From: a bacterium
GTDB taxonomy: Bacteria; Ratteibacteria; UBA8468; B48-G9; JAFGKM01
DNA: 24,297 nucleotides
NCBI GenBank assembly: GCA_035371905.1
Contig: DAORXQ010000018.1
Location: forward strand, 1,081 to 25,377
Reading direction: 5' to 3'
Each line of letters begins with the position of its first letter. Within the stretch, counting starts at the first letter, position 1. Both the position numbers and the translations under genes were made by a program. The notes under the pieces are model-generated. The model ran no database searches, was not told the DNA's origin, and saw nothing but the letters and a program-made list of their open reading frames with translations. Positions 7,749 to 15,778 of this stretch are shown here, in pieces.

Positions 7749-8154
7749 AAAATAAACCATTATTTTCAATGAACGAATTTGCAAGTTCATCAGCAATTTT
7801 ATTTTCTTCTCTGTTAATATGGATAATCTTTATATTATTATACTTTGAAAATAAGAAAGTTGCTATCTTATGAAAAATTAATAATTTTTCATCCCTTACT
7901 TTATATTCTCCTGTAATTTGTTTGACAAGAAGTTGGCTATCACTTCTTACTTCAATTTCATCTGTTCTAAATGGTAGACATTCTATTAGAGCAAAAATTA
8001 GAGATAGATATTCTGCTATGTTATTTGTTGTGATTCCAATATAATCTCCAATTTTTTTATATATTTTTTCATTTTTAAAAATCACTATTCCGTAAGCACT
8101 TTTACCAGGATTTCCCTTTGATGCTCCATCAATATAGATAAGAATTTTTTCCAT
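7747..8154 (-). CDS. RNase HI-family protein
   Basis: Ribonuclease H-fold protein of 135 residues, expected to cut the RNA strand of RNA-DNA hybrids. The four acidic active-site residues are all present: D9 (YIDGASKGNPG), E48 (NNIAEY), D72 (RSDSQLL) and D122 (NKIADELA). It lacks extra domains and resembles the short 'RnhA-like' branch rather than E. coli RNase HI. I use the ATG at 8154, which shares one base with the upstream stop (TGATG); the frame also has a TTG at 8157. The stop codon coincides with the first bases of rnpB. It follows a zinc-ribbon gene, a pairing also known in actinobacteria. Confidence 0.9.
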   Translation of the reverse strand: MEKILIYIDGASKGNPGKSAYGIVIFKNEKIYKKIGDYIGITTNNIAEYLSLIFALIECLPFRTDEIEVRSDSQLLVKQITGEYKVRDEKLLIFHKIATFLFSKYNNIKIIHINREENKIADELANSFIENNGLF

Positions 8155-8855
8155 CAAAATAAAATTCTACTGCAATTTTCACACTGAATAATTTCTTCTT
8201 TCTTTTTTACTTTTTCCACTATAAAGGTAGGAAGGGTCATATAACATCCACCGCATATCCCATTTTCAATTTTTACCACTGCTATTTTGTCCTTTTTAGA
8301 TTTCCTTATTTTTTCATATAAACTGTAAATTTTATATTCAATTTCTTTAACAAGATTTTCTCTTTCTTTCTTTTTCTCCTCAACCTGTATTTTAAGATTT
8401 TCTATTTTTTTTCTTTCTTCTTCTATTAACTTTGAAATTTTTTCCTTTGTTTTTTTAATTTCTTCCTCTAAACTTTTTTCTTTTTTCAATATATCATCTT
8501 CTTTTTCCATTAAAATGAGAATATCTTCTTCAATATCAGAAATTTTTTTCTTAATATTTGTTATTTCAATCAGAAGGGCTTCATATTCTTTATTTGATTT
8601 CACTTCATCAAGTTTTTTATTTAGATTTTTTAACTCTTCTTCATAACTTCTGACTTCAAGTTCTTTTTCTTTTCTGTCAAGTTGCAACTTTTTTAAATCA
8701 TCTTTTAAAGTTTTTATCTGTTTTTCAATATCTTCAATTTCTTTGTTTAATTTTTTCTCTTTTTCAGGAAATGCATTTATCTCTTTTTCTTTTTCAAATA
8801 TTTCATTGTCAATTTCCTGAAGAATCAAAAGTTTTTCTATTTCTTCATTTATCAT
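8154..8855 (-). CDS. Coiled-coil protein with C-terminal C4 zinc ribbon (DUF164/zf-RING_7 family)
   Basis: Of the 233 residues, about 190 form a lysine/glutamate-rich heptad-like coiled coil. The C-terminus is a zinc ribbon with two knuckles, CGGC and CENC, in NGICGGCYMTLP...IIQCENCSRILF. The molecular role of this family is not settled; members have been suggested to bind nucleic acid or act as adaptors. The ATG at 8855 is preferred because AAAGGAA lies just upstream; the frame extends to a TTG at 8876 without a ribosome site. A good promoter lies in the end of rfaE1, 30 bp upstream. The stop overlaps the RNase H start, suggesting the two products are made together. Confidence 0.85.
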   Translation of the reverse strand: MINEEIEKLLILQEIDNEIFEKEKEINAFPEKEKKLNKEIEDIEKQIKTLKDDLKKLQLDRKEKELEVRSYEEELKNLNKKLDEVKSNKEYEALLIEITNIKKKISDIEEDILILMEKEDDILKKEKSLEEEIKKTKEKISKLIEEERKKIENLKIQVEEKKKERENLVKEIEYKIYSLYEKIRKSKKDKIAVVKIENGICGGCYMTLPTFIVEKVKKKEEIIQCENCSRILF

Positions 8856-8884
8856 TTTTTCCTTTCCAGTTGTCAATATAAATA

Positions 8885-8913
8885 ATTATAAACTTTTTAT
8901 TTTATTTTTTCAA
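8885..8913 (-). promoter_or_regulatory. Putative promoter for zinc ribbon-RNase H-rnpB
   Basis: On the minus strand, TTGAAA (8913-8908) lies 17 bp from a consensus TATAAT (8890-8885). The -35 element is within the last codons of rfaE1. Predicted transcription starts near 8878, giving a leader of about 23 nt before the zinc-ribbon ATG. This may be the source of the RNase P RNA, because I see no comparable promoter directly before rnpB. Confidence 0.65.
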
Positions 8914-9916
8914 TAAAAATATCTTTAAAGGATTTTTTAAAAAACTCAATAAACTCTTTTTTGTTTGTTGTTGCTGTTCCGATTTTTCCAACAACAATTC
9001 CAGCAGCAAAGTTTGAAATTATAGCACTTTCTAAAATATCATTGCTTACAGATAGATAAAGTGAAAATATTCCGCAAACAGTATCTCCTGCTCCTGTCAC
9101 ATCGTAAACATCTTTTGCAATAGAAGGAATTTTATATATTTCCTCTTTATTTTTAAATATGAGCATACCATCCTTTCCAAGAGTTATTATTAAATTTTTA
9201 CATTTTAGTAATTTTATTATTTCAATTCCTGTTTGAATGATATCTTTTAATTCTTTAACATTAATTTTTCCTATTCCAAGGCATGCTTCATTTTTATTGG
9301 GAGTAAGACAAAAAACATTTTTATAGAAATTAAAGTGTTCTGGCTTTGGATCAACAATTATTCTTTTTTTAAATTTTTTTAAAAAATTGATAATATCCTC
9401 AGTGATAATTCCTTTACCATAATCTGAAATAACAATAATTTCTGTACTTTCAATTTCTTTCAAAATAACATCTTTTATTTTTTCCTCTTCTTTTTTATTT
9501 AATTTTTCAATTTTTTCTCTATCAATTCTCACAATTTGTTGATTTTTTGCAATTACTCTTGTTTTAACAATAGTGGGGACATCCCTTTGAAGAATAAATG
9601 AATTGATTTTTTCTTTTTTCAGTATATCTTTCAAAATTTTTCCATTTTTATCCTTTCCAGTTGTTGAAATTAAGAAAATTTCCCCCCCCATACTCTTTAT
9701 ATTTAAAGCAAGATTCCCTGCGCCACCGAGTAAGAATTTTTCATTTTTTAATTCTACTACCGGAACAGGTGCTTCTGGAGAGATCCTTTCTACTTCTCCA
9801 AAAATATAGTGGTCAAGAATAATGTCTCCAATTATTAAAATTTTTTTTAAAGTGAACTTTTTAAAATTTTTTTCAATTTTTTCAAGATTTATAATCTTTT
9901 CTAAACTGAATTTCAT
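8897..9916 (-). CDS. rfaE1: D-glycero-beta-D-manno-heptose-7-phosphate kinase (RfaE1/HldE kinase domain)
   Basis: PfkB-family sugar kinase that phosphorylates heptose-7-phosphate at C1 on the way to ADP-heptose for lipopolysaccharide core. The 339 residues carry ERISPEAPVPVV (43-54), a glycine pair GGAGNLALN (64-72), SDYGKGI (164-170), VDPKP (188-192) and the PfkB signature DVTGAGDTVCG (272-282) with catalytic base D278. ERISPEAPVPV is characteristic of the RfaE branch. The nucleotidyltransferase domain fused to it in E. coli HldE is absent, so the second step must be encoded elsewhere. A run of eight Gs (9689-9682) lies at codons 76-79. The start is 3 bp after the previous stop and lacks a Shine-Dalgarno sequence. 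Confidence 0.9.
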   Translation of the reverse strand: MKFSLEKIINLEKIEKNFKKFTLKKILIIGDIILDHYIFGEVERISPEAPVPVVELKNEKFLLGGAGNLALNIKSMGGEIFLISTTGKDKNGKILKDILKKEKINSFILQRDVPTIVKTRVIAKNQQIVRIDREKIEKLNKKEEEKIKDVILKEIESTEIIVISDYGKGIITEDIINFLKKFKKRIIVDPKPEHFNFYKNVFCLTPNKNEACLGIGKINVKELKDIIQTGIEIIKLLKCKNLIITLGKDGMLIFKNKEEIYKIPSIAKDVYDVTGAGDTVCGIFSLYLSVSNDILESAIISNFAAGIVVGKIGTATTNKKEFIEFFKKSFKDIFIEKIK

Positions 9917-9919
9917 CTA

Positions 9920-11848
9920 TCATATCCAGAAAATTACATTTCCCTGTTTTCCTGTAATCATATCAATAATAAACCAGACACCTGCACATGTATAAAGTCC
10001 CAGAGGCAGTCCAAGAAAGAAATATTTAAACTTATTATAAATTTGAGCCCCTCCATATTTTAAAATCAATTTTTTAATTAGCCAGACAACAAATATTGAA
10101 AACCATAACTGGTCCATAAGCCATACAGGACCTATTAAAAATCCAATTGGATGTAAAGGCCACCAGAGGAAATTCTGTCTTGCAAAAATCAAAATACCCA
10201 TTACAGCAAATCCTATTCCTCTGCATAACCATCCAATTTTATTTGGTAAGGTTGGATTTTTTATAATATCAGCAGCATATTTATAAGGTGCCTGAGGTCC
10301 GCCTACAAAATACCAGTTATTTAAATTAATTCCACCATATTTGTAAGCAAGTTTTAATTCAAGTATTAAGGTTGTAATTATATTTACAAAAATTGCTAAA
10401 AATAAAAACCAGAAAAACGGTCTTCTATTAGATTCTGATTTTTCTATCATTTTAAGCGACATTGAGGTAGATGCAAGAGGGAATGTTCTTAAATCAGCAG
10501 CATATATGTATGTTAATCCCAGAGCAATAATAGTAAATGGAGTTAAATTTTTGGAACCGAACATTGAGATAATTTGAGCAGAAGCAATTGTTGTTGCTAC
10601 CATTGTTGGAATTCCGCCTTCACATACAATTCTCGTTAAAGTTAACCAGATTACAAAAGCAAAAATTAAAAACAAAACTGCGATATACCACTTCATTCCA
10701 GAAAAAAATAACCATAAAATCATAAATAAAGAACCAAATACAATCCCCCAGAAAGCACTTTTATAAGATAGAATTTCGTCTTTATCATCAACTTTTTTAC
10801 CTATTGCACCAGCAAAAACATCCTTTAAATGATGTCTCCAGAGAAACAAACTATAGCCAATCATCATAATCATTGCACCCATTCCAAGGTGTGCAAAAAT
10901 TGCTTCTCCTGAACATCCATAAATCCCAACATTTTCAGTACTTACAATTCCTGCGATATTAAACATCCCTCTTATAACTTTAAAAACTAAATTGAAAAAC
11001 CAGAGAGAGAAAGCAACATCAAGATTGATAAAATAAATAAAGCCCATAACAGGAAAACTAACTCTGAAATTGAGAGTAAGAGTTCTTCTGAATATAGGTA
11101 TTCCTTTTACAAGTTGAATTTTAGGAAATGCAGGGAAATAGAAATTTAAGGCAACAGATGTTCCTATTATAAAGGCGATTGAAAAACCAAACCACATTAA
11201 TGGGTTCTTAAAAAAATTAGGTAAAATTCCTTTTCCTTCTTCGGTCATTTCTTTTGGTAAAATTGTAAGAGGATAAACAAGTTTTTCTCTTTCTGCCCAC
11301 TGTTTTCTCAAAATAGAAGCGATACATATCATAACAAAATAAAGTGTAAAAATAAAAGGGAGCCAGAAAATTAATGGTAAAATCCATATTTTCCAGGGTA
11401 TTGCCATTCCTTTTGGGAGACCTTCATAAAAATATTTCACTGCCTCTTTATCTGTAACAAAGAGAACTTTTTTCAAATAAGGAATTATAAGTTTTTCCCA
11501 TTCATTCTGGGGACTTGAATAATATGTTGGTGCAGAAATTATTGGTAAAATTTGACTTCCCAATCCCATTTCAGTTACAGAAGAAGCAACAAGCATCATT
11601 GAATATACTACAAGTAATTCACCTGGATTAAAAGCAATATTTTTCTTTATCTTTTTCTGTATTAATTTTAGAAAAGTGTTTATTATGAAAACTAAAATAA
11701 AAAATATGAAAATTGCACCTGCAGGCATGTGGTCAATTGCCATATATGAAGCATGAATTACATCTGTGGAATAATGGTCAACAAAAGCAATTAAAATTGA
11801 GAATAAAATACCTGTTATAAAACTTCTTTTTGTGAAAAAAGTGTTCAT
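9920..11848 (-). CDS. Polytopic membrane protein, DUF6785/DUF6784-like
   Basis: A 642-residue integral membrane protein with at least a dozen hydrophobic segments spread over its whole length and a large N-terminal section containing an extracytoplasmic-looking loop (about 105-150). The segments MPAGAIFIFFILVFIIN and NPGELLVVYSMMLVASS, and RKQWAEREKLVYPLTILP near residue 190, match my memory of the DUF6785/DUF6784 family found in planctomycetes, verrucomicrobia and relatives. That family has oligopeptide-transporter-like topology but no established substrate. The ATG at 11848 overlaps the gatA stop (ATGA) and is preceded by a G-rich ribosome site. Its neighbours, gatA and rfaE1, give no clear hint of function. 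Transport is an inference; the family assignment is from memory. Confidence 0.6.
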   Translation of the reverse strand: MNTFFTKRSFITGILFSILIAFVDHYSTDVIHASYMAIDHMPAGAIFIFFILVFIINTFLKLIQKKIKKNIAFNPGELLVVYSMMLVASSVTEMGLGSQILPIISAPTYYSSPQNEWEKLIIPYLKKVLFVTDKEAVKYFYEGLPKGMAIPWKIWILPLIFWLPFIFTLYFVMICIASILRKQWAEREKLVYPLTILPKEMTEEGKGILPNFFKNPLMWFGFSIAFIIGTSVALNFYFPAFPKIQLVKGIPIFRRTLTLNFRVSFPVMGFIYFINLDVAFSLWFFNLVFKVIRGMFNIAGIVSTENVGIYGCSGEAIFAHLGMGAMIMMIGYSLFLWRHHLKDVFAGAIGKKVDDKDEILSYKSAFWGIVFGSLFMILWLFFSGMKWYIAVLFLIFAFVIWLTLTRIVCEGGIPTMVATTIASAQIISMFGSKNLTPFTIIALGLTYIYAADLRTFPLASTSMSLKMIEKSESNRRPFFWFLFLAIFVNIITTLILELKLAYKYGGINLNNWYFVGGPQAPYKYAADIIKNPTLPNKIGWLCRGIGFAVMGILIFARQNFLWWPLHPIGFLIGPVWLMDQLWFSIFVVWLIKKLILKYGGAQIYNKFKYFFLGLPLGLYTCAGVWFIIDMITGKQGNVIFWI

Positions 11849-13296
11849 ATTTTCCCCCCTTTTATTTCATTTTCAACTATATAAGAAACATTTAAAATAT
11901 TTTCTTCTTTAAAATAAGGACTTATAAATTGTACACCAACAGGTAAATTATTATATGAAAAACCACAAGGTATACTTATTGCTGGAAGTCCTGCAAGGTT
12001 TATATTCACTGTGAAAATGTCTGAAAGATACATTTTTAATGGTTCGTCTTTTTTTTCACCAATTTTAAAAGGAAGTTCAGGAGTTGTTGGTGTTACTATT
12101 ACATCAACTTTTTTAAATGCTTCTTCAAAGTCATTTTTTATCAATGTTCTTACTTTCTGTGCTTTTAAATAATATGCTTCATAATAACCTGAAGATAAAA
12201 CATAAGTACCGAGTATAATTCTTCTTTTAACCTCTTCTCCAAATCCTTCACCCCTTGTTTTCATATACATTTCCATTAAATTTTTATAATCCTGGGTTCT
12301 ATATCCATATTTTACACCGTCAAATCTTGCAAGATTTGAACTGGCTTCTGCTGTTGCAATTATGTAGTATGTAGCAATTCCATAAGAAGTATGAGGTAAA
12401 GAAATTTCTTCAATTTTTGCTCCTGTATTTTCCAGAATTTTTAAAACTTTTAAAATTTTTTCCTCTACTTCTTTCTCTATCCCTTCTGTAAAATATTCCT
12501 TTGGTACACCTATTTTTATATTTTTTAAATCTTTCTCAAGAAAATTTATATAATCAGGTACCATAATTTCAACACTTGTAGAATCAAATTTGTCTTTACC
12601 ACTTATAACTTTTAAAATAAGTGCATTATCTTTTACATTTTTTGTTATTGGTCCTATCTGGTCAAGAGAAGAAGCAAAAGCAATAAGTCCATATCTTGAT
12701 ACTCTTCCATAAGTTGGTTTCATCCCCACAACTCCACAAAAAGCAGATGGCTGTCTAATTGAACCACCTGTATCTGAACCGAGGGAAGCGAAACATAGAT
12801 TGGAAGCAACTGAAGCAGTAGAACCACCTGAAGAGCCACCAGGTACTCTTTCTAAATCAAAAGGATTTTTTGTTGGACCAAATGCTGAATTTTCAGTTGA
12901 AGAACCAAAGGCAAATTCATCCATATTTGTTTTTCCAATTATTATAGCACCCGCATTTTTCAATCTTTCAATAACAGTTGCATCATAAGGAGGTATGAAA
13001 TTTTCAAGAATCTTTGAAGCACATGTTGTTGGCATTCCTTTTGTACAGATATTATCCTTTATTGAAACCGGTATCCCTTCAAGTTCTTTTAATTCCTCTC
13101 CCTTTGCTATCTTTTCGTCAATCCTTTTCGCTTCTTCAATTGTTTTTTCGGTTACATAAAGGTAGGAATGAATATCTTTGTCTTTTCTGTAAATTTCTTC
13201 AAGCAATAATGACACTACTTCTGATGGTTTGACCTCTTTTTTTTTATATAGTTTCTTTAATTCACAAACACTGAAACTCAAAATCTCGCTTTTCAT
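11845..13296 (-). CDS. gatA: Asp-tRNA(Asn)/Glu-tRNA(Gln) amidotransferase subunit A
   Basis: GatA is the amidase subunit of GatCAB. It releases ammonia from glutamine for conversion of misacylated Glu-tRNA(Gln) or Asp-tRNA(Asn). The amidase-signature triad is visible: K80 (PVSIKDN), cis-Ser S155 (VPGGSSGGS) and S179 (GSDTGGSIRQPS), almost at the S. aureus GatA positions, together with MKPTYGRVSRYGL. I place the start at the ATG at 13296, which overlaps the upstream stop as ATGA, giving 483 residues. The frame is open 13 codons further upstream, but that stretch lies inside the preceding gene. Neither gatB nor gatC is in the window, so the complex is encoded at scattered loci. Confidence 0.95.
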   Translation of the reverse strand: MKSEILSFSVCELKKLYKKKEVKPSEVVSLLLEEIYRKDKDIHSYLYVTEKTIEEAKRIDEKIAKGEELKELEGIPVSIKDNICTKGMPTTCASKILENFIPPYDATVIERLKNAGAIIIGKTNMDEFAFGSSTENSAFGPTKNPFDLERVPGGSSGGSTASVASNLCFASLGSDTGGSIRQPSAFCGVVGMKPTYGRVSRYGLIAFASSLDQIGPITKNVKDNALILKVISGKDKFDSTSVEIMVPDYINFLEKDLKNIKIGVPKEYFTEGIEKEVEEKILKVLKILENTGAKIEEISLPHTSYGIATYYIIATAEASSNLARFDGVKYGYRTQDYKNLMEMYMKTRGEGFGEEVKRRIILGTYVLSSGYYEAYYLKAQKVRTLIKNDFEEAFKKVDVIVTPTTPELPFKIGEKKDEPLKMYLSDIFTVNINLAGLPAISIPCGFSYNNLPVGVQFISPYFKEENILNVSYIVENEIKGGKI

Positions 13297-14546
13297 AAAT
13301 ACTTTCTTGGGTCTGTTATTTTTCCTTCTATACAACTTGCTGCAACAGTTGCAGGAGAAGCAAGATAAATGAAGGCATTTGGATTACCCATTCTTCCTTT
13401 AAAATTCCTGTTTGCTGTTGATATTACAACCTCTCCATCAGATGGTATTCCCTGATGGGTTCCAACACAAGGGCCACAACCAGGATTTGTAACACATGCA
13501 CCACTTTCAATCAAAATTTCAATGTATCCTTTTTTTAAACATTCAAGATAAATTTCTCTTGAGCCTGGAGTACATATCAATCTAATTCCTTTTTTTATTT
13601 TCTTTCCTTTTAAAATTTTTGCAGCAATTTCAAAATCACTCACTCTACCATTTGTGCATGTACCTATAAAACCCTGATTTATTTCTGTTCCTTCAACTTC
13701 TTCAACATTGCATACATTATCAACCTGATGTGGTTTTGCTATTTGAGGTGATATATTTGAAATATCAAAATTAAAAATACTTTCATAAGTGGCATCTTTA
13801 TCAGGAAAAACAGGAGTATATTCTTTTATTCTTCTTTTTTCCATGTATTCTTTTGTTTTTTCGTCAAATTCCATAATCCCACATTTTGCTCCTATTTCAG
13901 TTGTTAAATTACATAGTGTAAATCTTTCATCCATAGATAAATTTTTTATTACTTCTCCTTTTATTTCAACTGATTTATAAATTGCTCCTTCTGCTTTTAA
14001 ATTTTTTACTATATATAATGCAATATCTTTCCCAAAAATTCCGAAAGGAATTTTCCCTGTTATTTCTATCTTTATTGTTTCAGGTACTTTAAACCATAAA
14101 GAGCCGGTTACAAGTGCTATTGCAAGGTCTGTTGAACCAACTCCACTTGCAAAGCAGTTTAAAGCACCATAAGTTGGAGTGTGACTGTCTGCACCTAAAA
14201 CAAGGTCTCCAGGTTTTACCTTTCCTTTTTCTGGAAGAAGAACATGACATACACCTTCTCCAACTTCAAAGATTTCTATACCATATTTCTTTGCAAATTC
14301 TCTCATCAATTTATGTAAAGAGGAAACCCCTTCATTTGGACTTGGACTGTTATGGTCAATTACAAATACAGATTTTTTCGGGTCAAAAACCTCATTTATT
14401 CCAAGATTTTCAAAACTTTTAATTACCAAAGGCGCAGTTCCATCCTGAGCCATTAAAAAATCAACTTTAGCAAGAACTATTTCTCCACTTCTTGCATCTT
14501 TTCCTGAATGAGAGGATAAGATTTTCTCAACTATTGTTTTTCCCAT
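13293..14546 (-). CDS. Aconitase-superfamily large subunit (LeuC/homoaconitase type)
   Basis: [4Fe-4S] hydro-lyase large subunit of the 3-isopropylmalate dehydratase/homoaconitase family. Cluster ligands are C297 (GTCTNGR), C357 and C360 (NPGCGPCVGTH); ADSHTPTYGALN (119-130) and VIDHNSPSP (62-70) are substrate-site motifs. At 417 residues it lacks the swivel domain, which must come from a separate small subunit (LeuD type) not found here. It starts 2 bp after the upstream homocitrate/Re-citrate synthase-type gene, so it probably isomerises that enzyme's product: homocitrate, citrate or isopropylmalate. Sequence alone does not let me choose, so no gene symbol is given. Confidence 0.88.
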   Translation of the reverse strand: MGKTIVEKILSSHSGKDARSGEIVLAKVDFLMAQDGTAPLVIKSFENLGINEVFDPKKSVFVIDHNSPSPNEGVSSLHKLMREFAKKYGIEIFEVGEGVCHVLLPEKGKVKPGDLVLGADSHTPTYGALNCFASGVGSTDLAIALVTGSLWFKVPETIKIEITGKIPFGIFGKDIALYIVKNLKAEGAIYKSVEIKGEVIKNLSMDERFTLCNLTTEIGAKCGIMEFDEKTKEYMEKRRIKEYTPVFPDKDATYESIFNFDISNISPQIAKPHQVDNVCNVEEVEGTEINQGFIGTCTNGRVSDFEIAAKILKGKKIKKGIRLICTPGSREIYLECLKKGYIEILIESGACVTNPGCGPCVGTHQGIPSDGEVVISTANRNFKGRMGNPNAFIYLASPATVAASCIEGKITDPRKYL

Positions 14547-14548
14547 TT

Positions 14549-15778
14549 TTAAGGTGTCATTGTCATTAAAAGACGTGCTTCTTCAGGATATTTTGCAATA
14601 AATATCAATTCATCTTCAGTAACTGGTTTCTGTTTATGAACATTTGCATATCTTGCAAGTTCAAGAATTTTTCTTGCTTCATCATCATCCTTAAATTCAA
14701 TTTCAAGTTTACCATATATATTTCTTAAACCCTTAATTCCACTATATTCTCCAAGTATAATCATCCTTCCTGTCTCAACTATTTCTGGCTCTCCTCTTCC
14801 AAGTTCTTCAAAATCATAAAGTTCATAATTTCTTCTATCCTTTAAAGCTCCATCAACATGAATACCTGAAGAATGAGTAAATGCATTTTTACCAACACCA
14901 ACCTGATTTATTGGAATTGGGACTTTGAATGCATATGAAGCATAATGGGTAATTTTCCATGCCATTTTTAAATTTATATTTTCATCAAGTTTATATTTAT
15001 TCATACCTGCTCCATATTTAATTGCGAGAATACAAGAAACAAGGTCAGCATTTCCTGCTCTTTCGCCCATTCCATTAATTGTTGTGTTTATATATGCATC
15101 AACTCCTGCATCAATCGCTGCCTTTGCTCCTGCAATAGAACAAGCAACAGCCATTCCAATGTCATTATGACAGTGAAGTTCAATAGGCATTTTTGTACTT
15201 TCAGCAAGTTTGTAAATATTTTCGTATATTGTAAAAGGAGTATCATATCCAAGTGTATCACAATATCTTATTCTATCCGCACCTGCTTCTTTTGCTGCAA
15301 GTGCAAATTCTATTAAATTTTCTATTTTTGTCCTTGAAGCATCTTCTGCGTTAACTCCAATTGTCTCTGCTCCAAGTGCTTTTGCTGCTTTTACTGCTTC
15401 AACCATTGCTTTTATTACTTCTCCAAAACCCATTTTTCCTTGAAATTTGCCCATTATCATCTGTTCAGATGTGGAAATTGAGAGATTTACATGTTTTAAT
15501 TTCGGTATATTTTTAAATGCTTCTTCTACATCACTTGTAATCGCTCTTAACCAACCTGAAATTCTTATAGGATGTAAAACTTTTTTTTCCACAAGATTCA
15601 TATTTGCGTTAAGGTAATTTATCTCATGCTTTGTTACAGGAAAACCTGCTTCACTCTGAAATATTCCCATCTGATTTAAATAAATATTAATCATCGTCTT
15701 CTCAAGTTTTGCAAGCCCAAGATGTGCTGTTTGAACACCATCCCTATTTGTAACATCTATAAAATATATTTTATTCAT
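14549..15778 (-). CDS. Homocitrate synthase / Re-citrate synthase-type enzyme
   Basis: DRE-TIM metallolyase-family Claisen condensation enzyme that joins acetyl-CoA to a 2-oxoacid. The 409 residues open with DVTNRDGVQTA (8-18; R12 and D13 are the catalytic/metal residues) and include GVNAEDASRT (141-150), the metal-binding LHCHND (201-206; H202, H204) and NTTINGMGERAGN (231-243). The long LeuA allosteric domain is absent, arguing against a standard isopropylmalate synthase. The DVTNRDGVQTA type occurs in anaerobes, where some members act as Re-citrate synthases and others are annotated homocitrate synthase. Pairing with an aconitase-type gene fits either a citrate or a homocitrate route. The start overlaps the rplM stop as ATGA. 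Confidence 0.85.
   Translation of the reverse strand: MNKIYFIDVTNRDGVQTAHLGLAKLEKTMINIYLNQMGIFQSEAGFPVTKHEINYLNANMNLVEKKVLHPIRISGWLRAITSDVEEAFKNIPKLKHVNLSISTSEQMIMGKFQGKMGFGEVIKAMVEAVKAAKALGAETIGVNAEDASRTKIENLIEFALAAKEAGADRIRYCDTLGYDTPFTIYENIYKLAESTKMPIELHCHNDIGMAVACSIAGAKAAIDAGVDAYINTTINGMGERAGNADLVSCILAIKYGAGMNKYKLDENINLKMAWKITHYASYAFKVPIPINQVGVGKNAFTHSSGIHVDGALKDRRNYELYDFEELGRGEPEIVETGRMIILGEYSGIKGLRNIYGKLEIEFKDDDEARKILELARYANVHKQKPVTEDELIFIAKYPEEARLLMTMTP

Noticed and set aside
7602..7796. A 64-codon open frame on the minus strand
   Set aside because: It lies almost wholly within the RNase P RNA, whose conserved helices and regions explain the sequence.
8856..8876. TTGACA before the zinc-ribbon ATG as a -35 element, and the TTG there as a start codon
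   Set aside because: A -10 at the right distance would fall inside the coding region, and the ATG at 8855 has the proper ribosome site.
13297..13335. Upstream extension of gatA (13 codons)
   Set aside because: It is inside the preceding aconitase-type gene, and the ATGA overlap start at 13296 gives the expected GatA N-terminus and active-site numbering.
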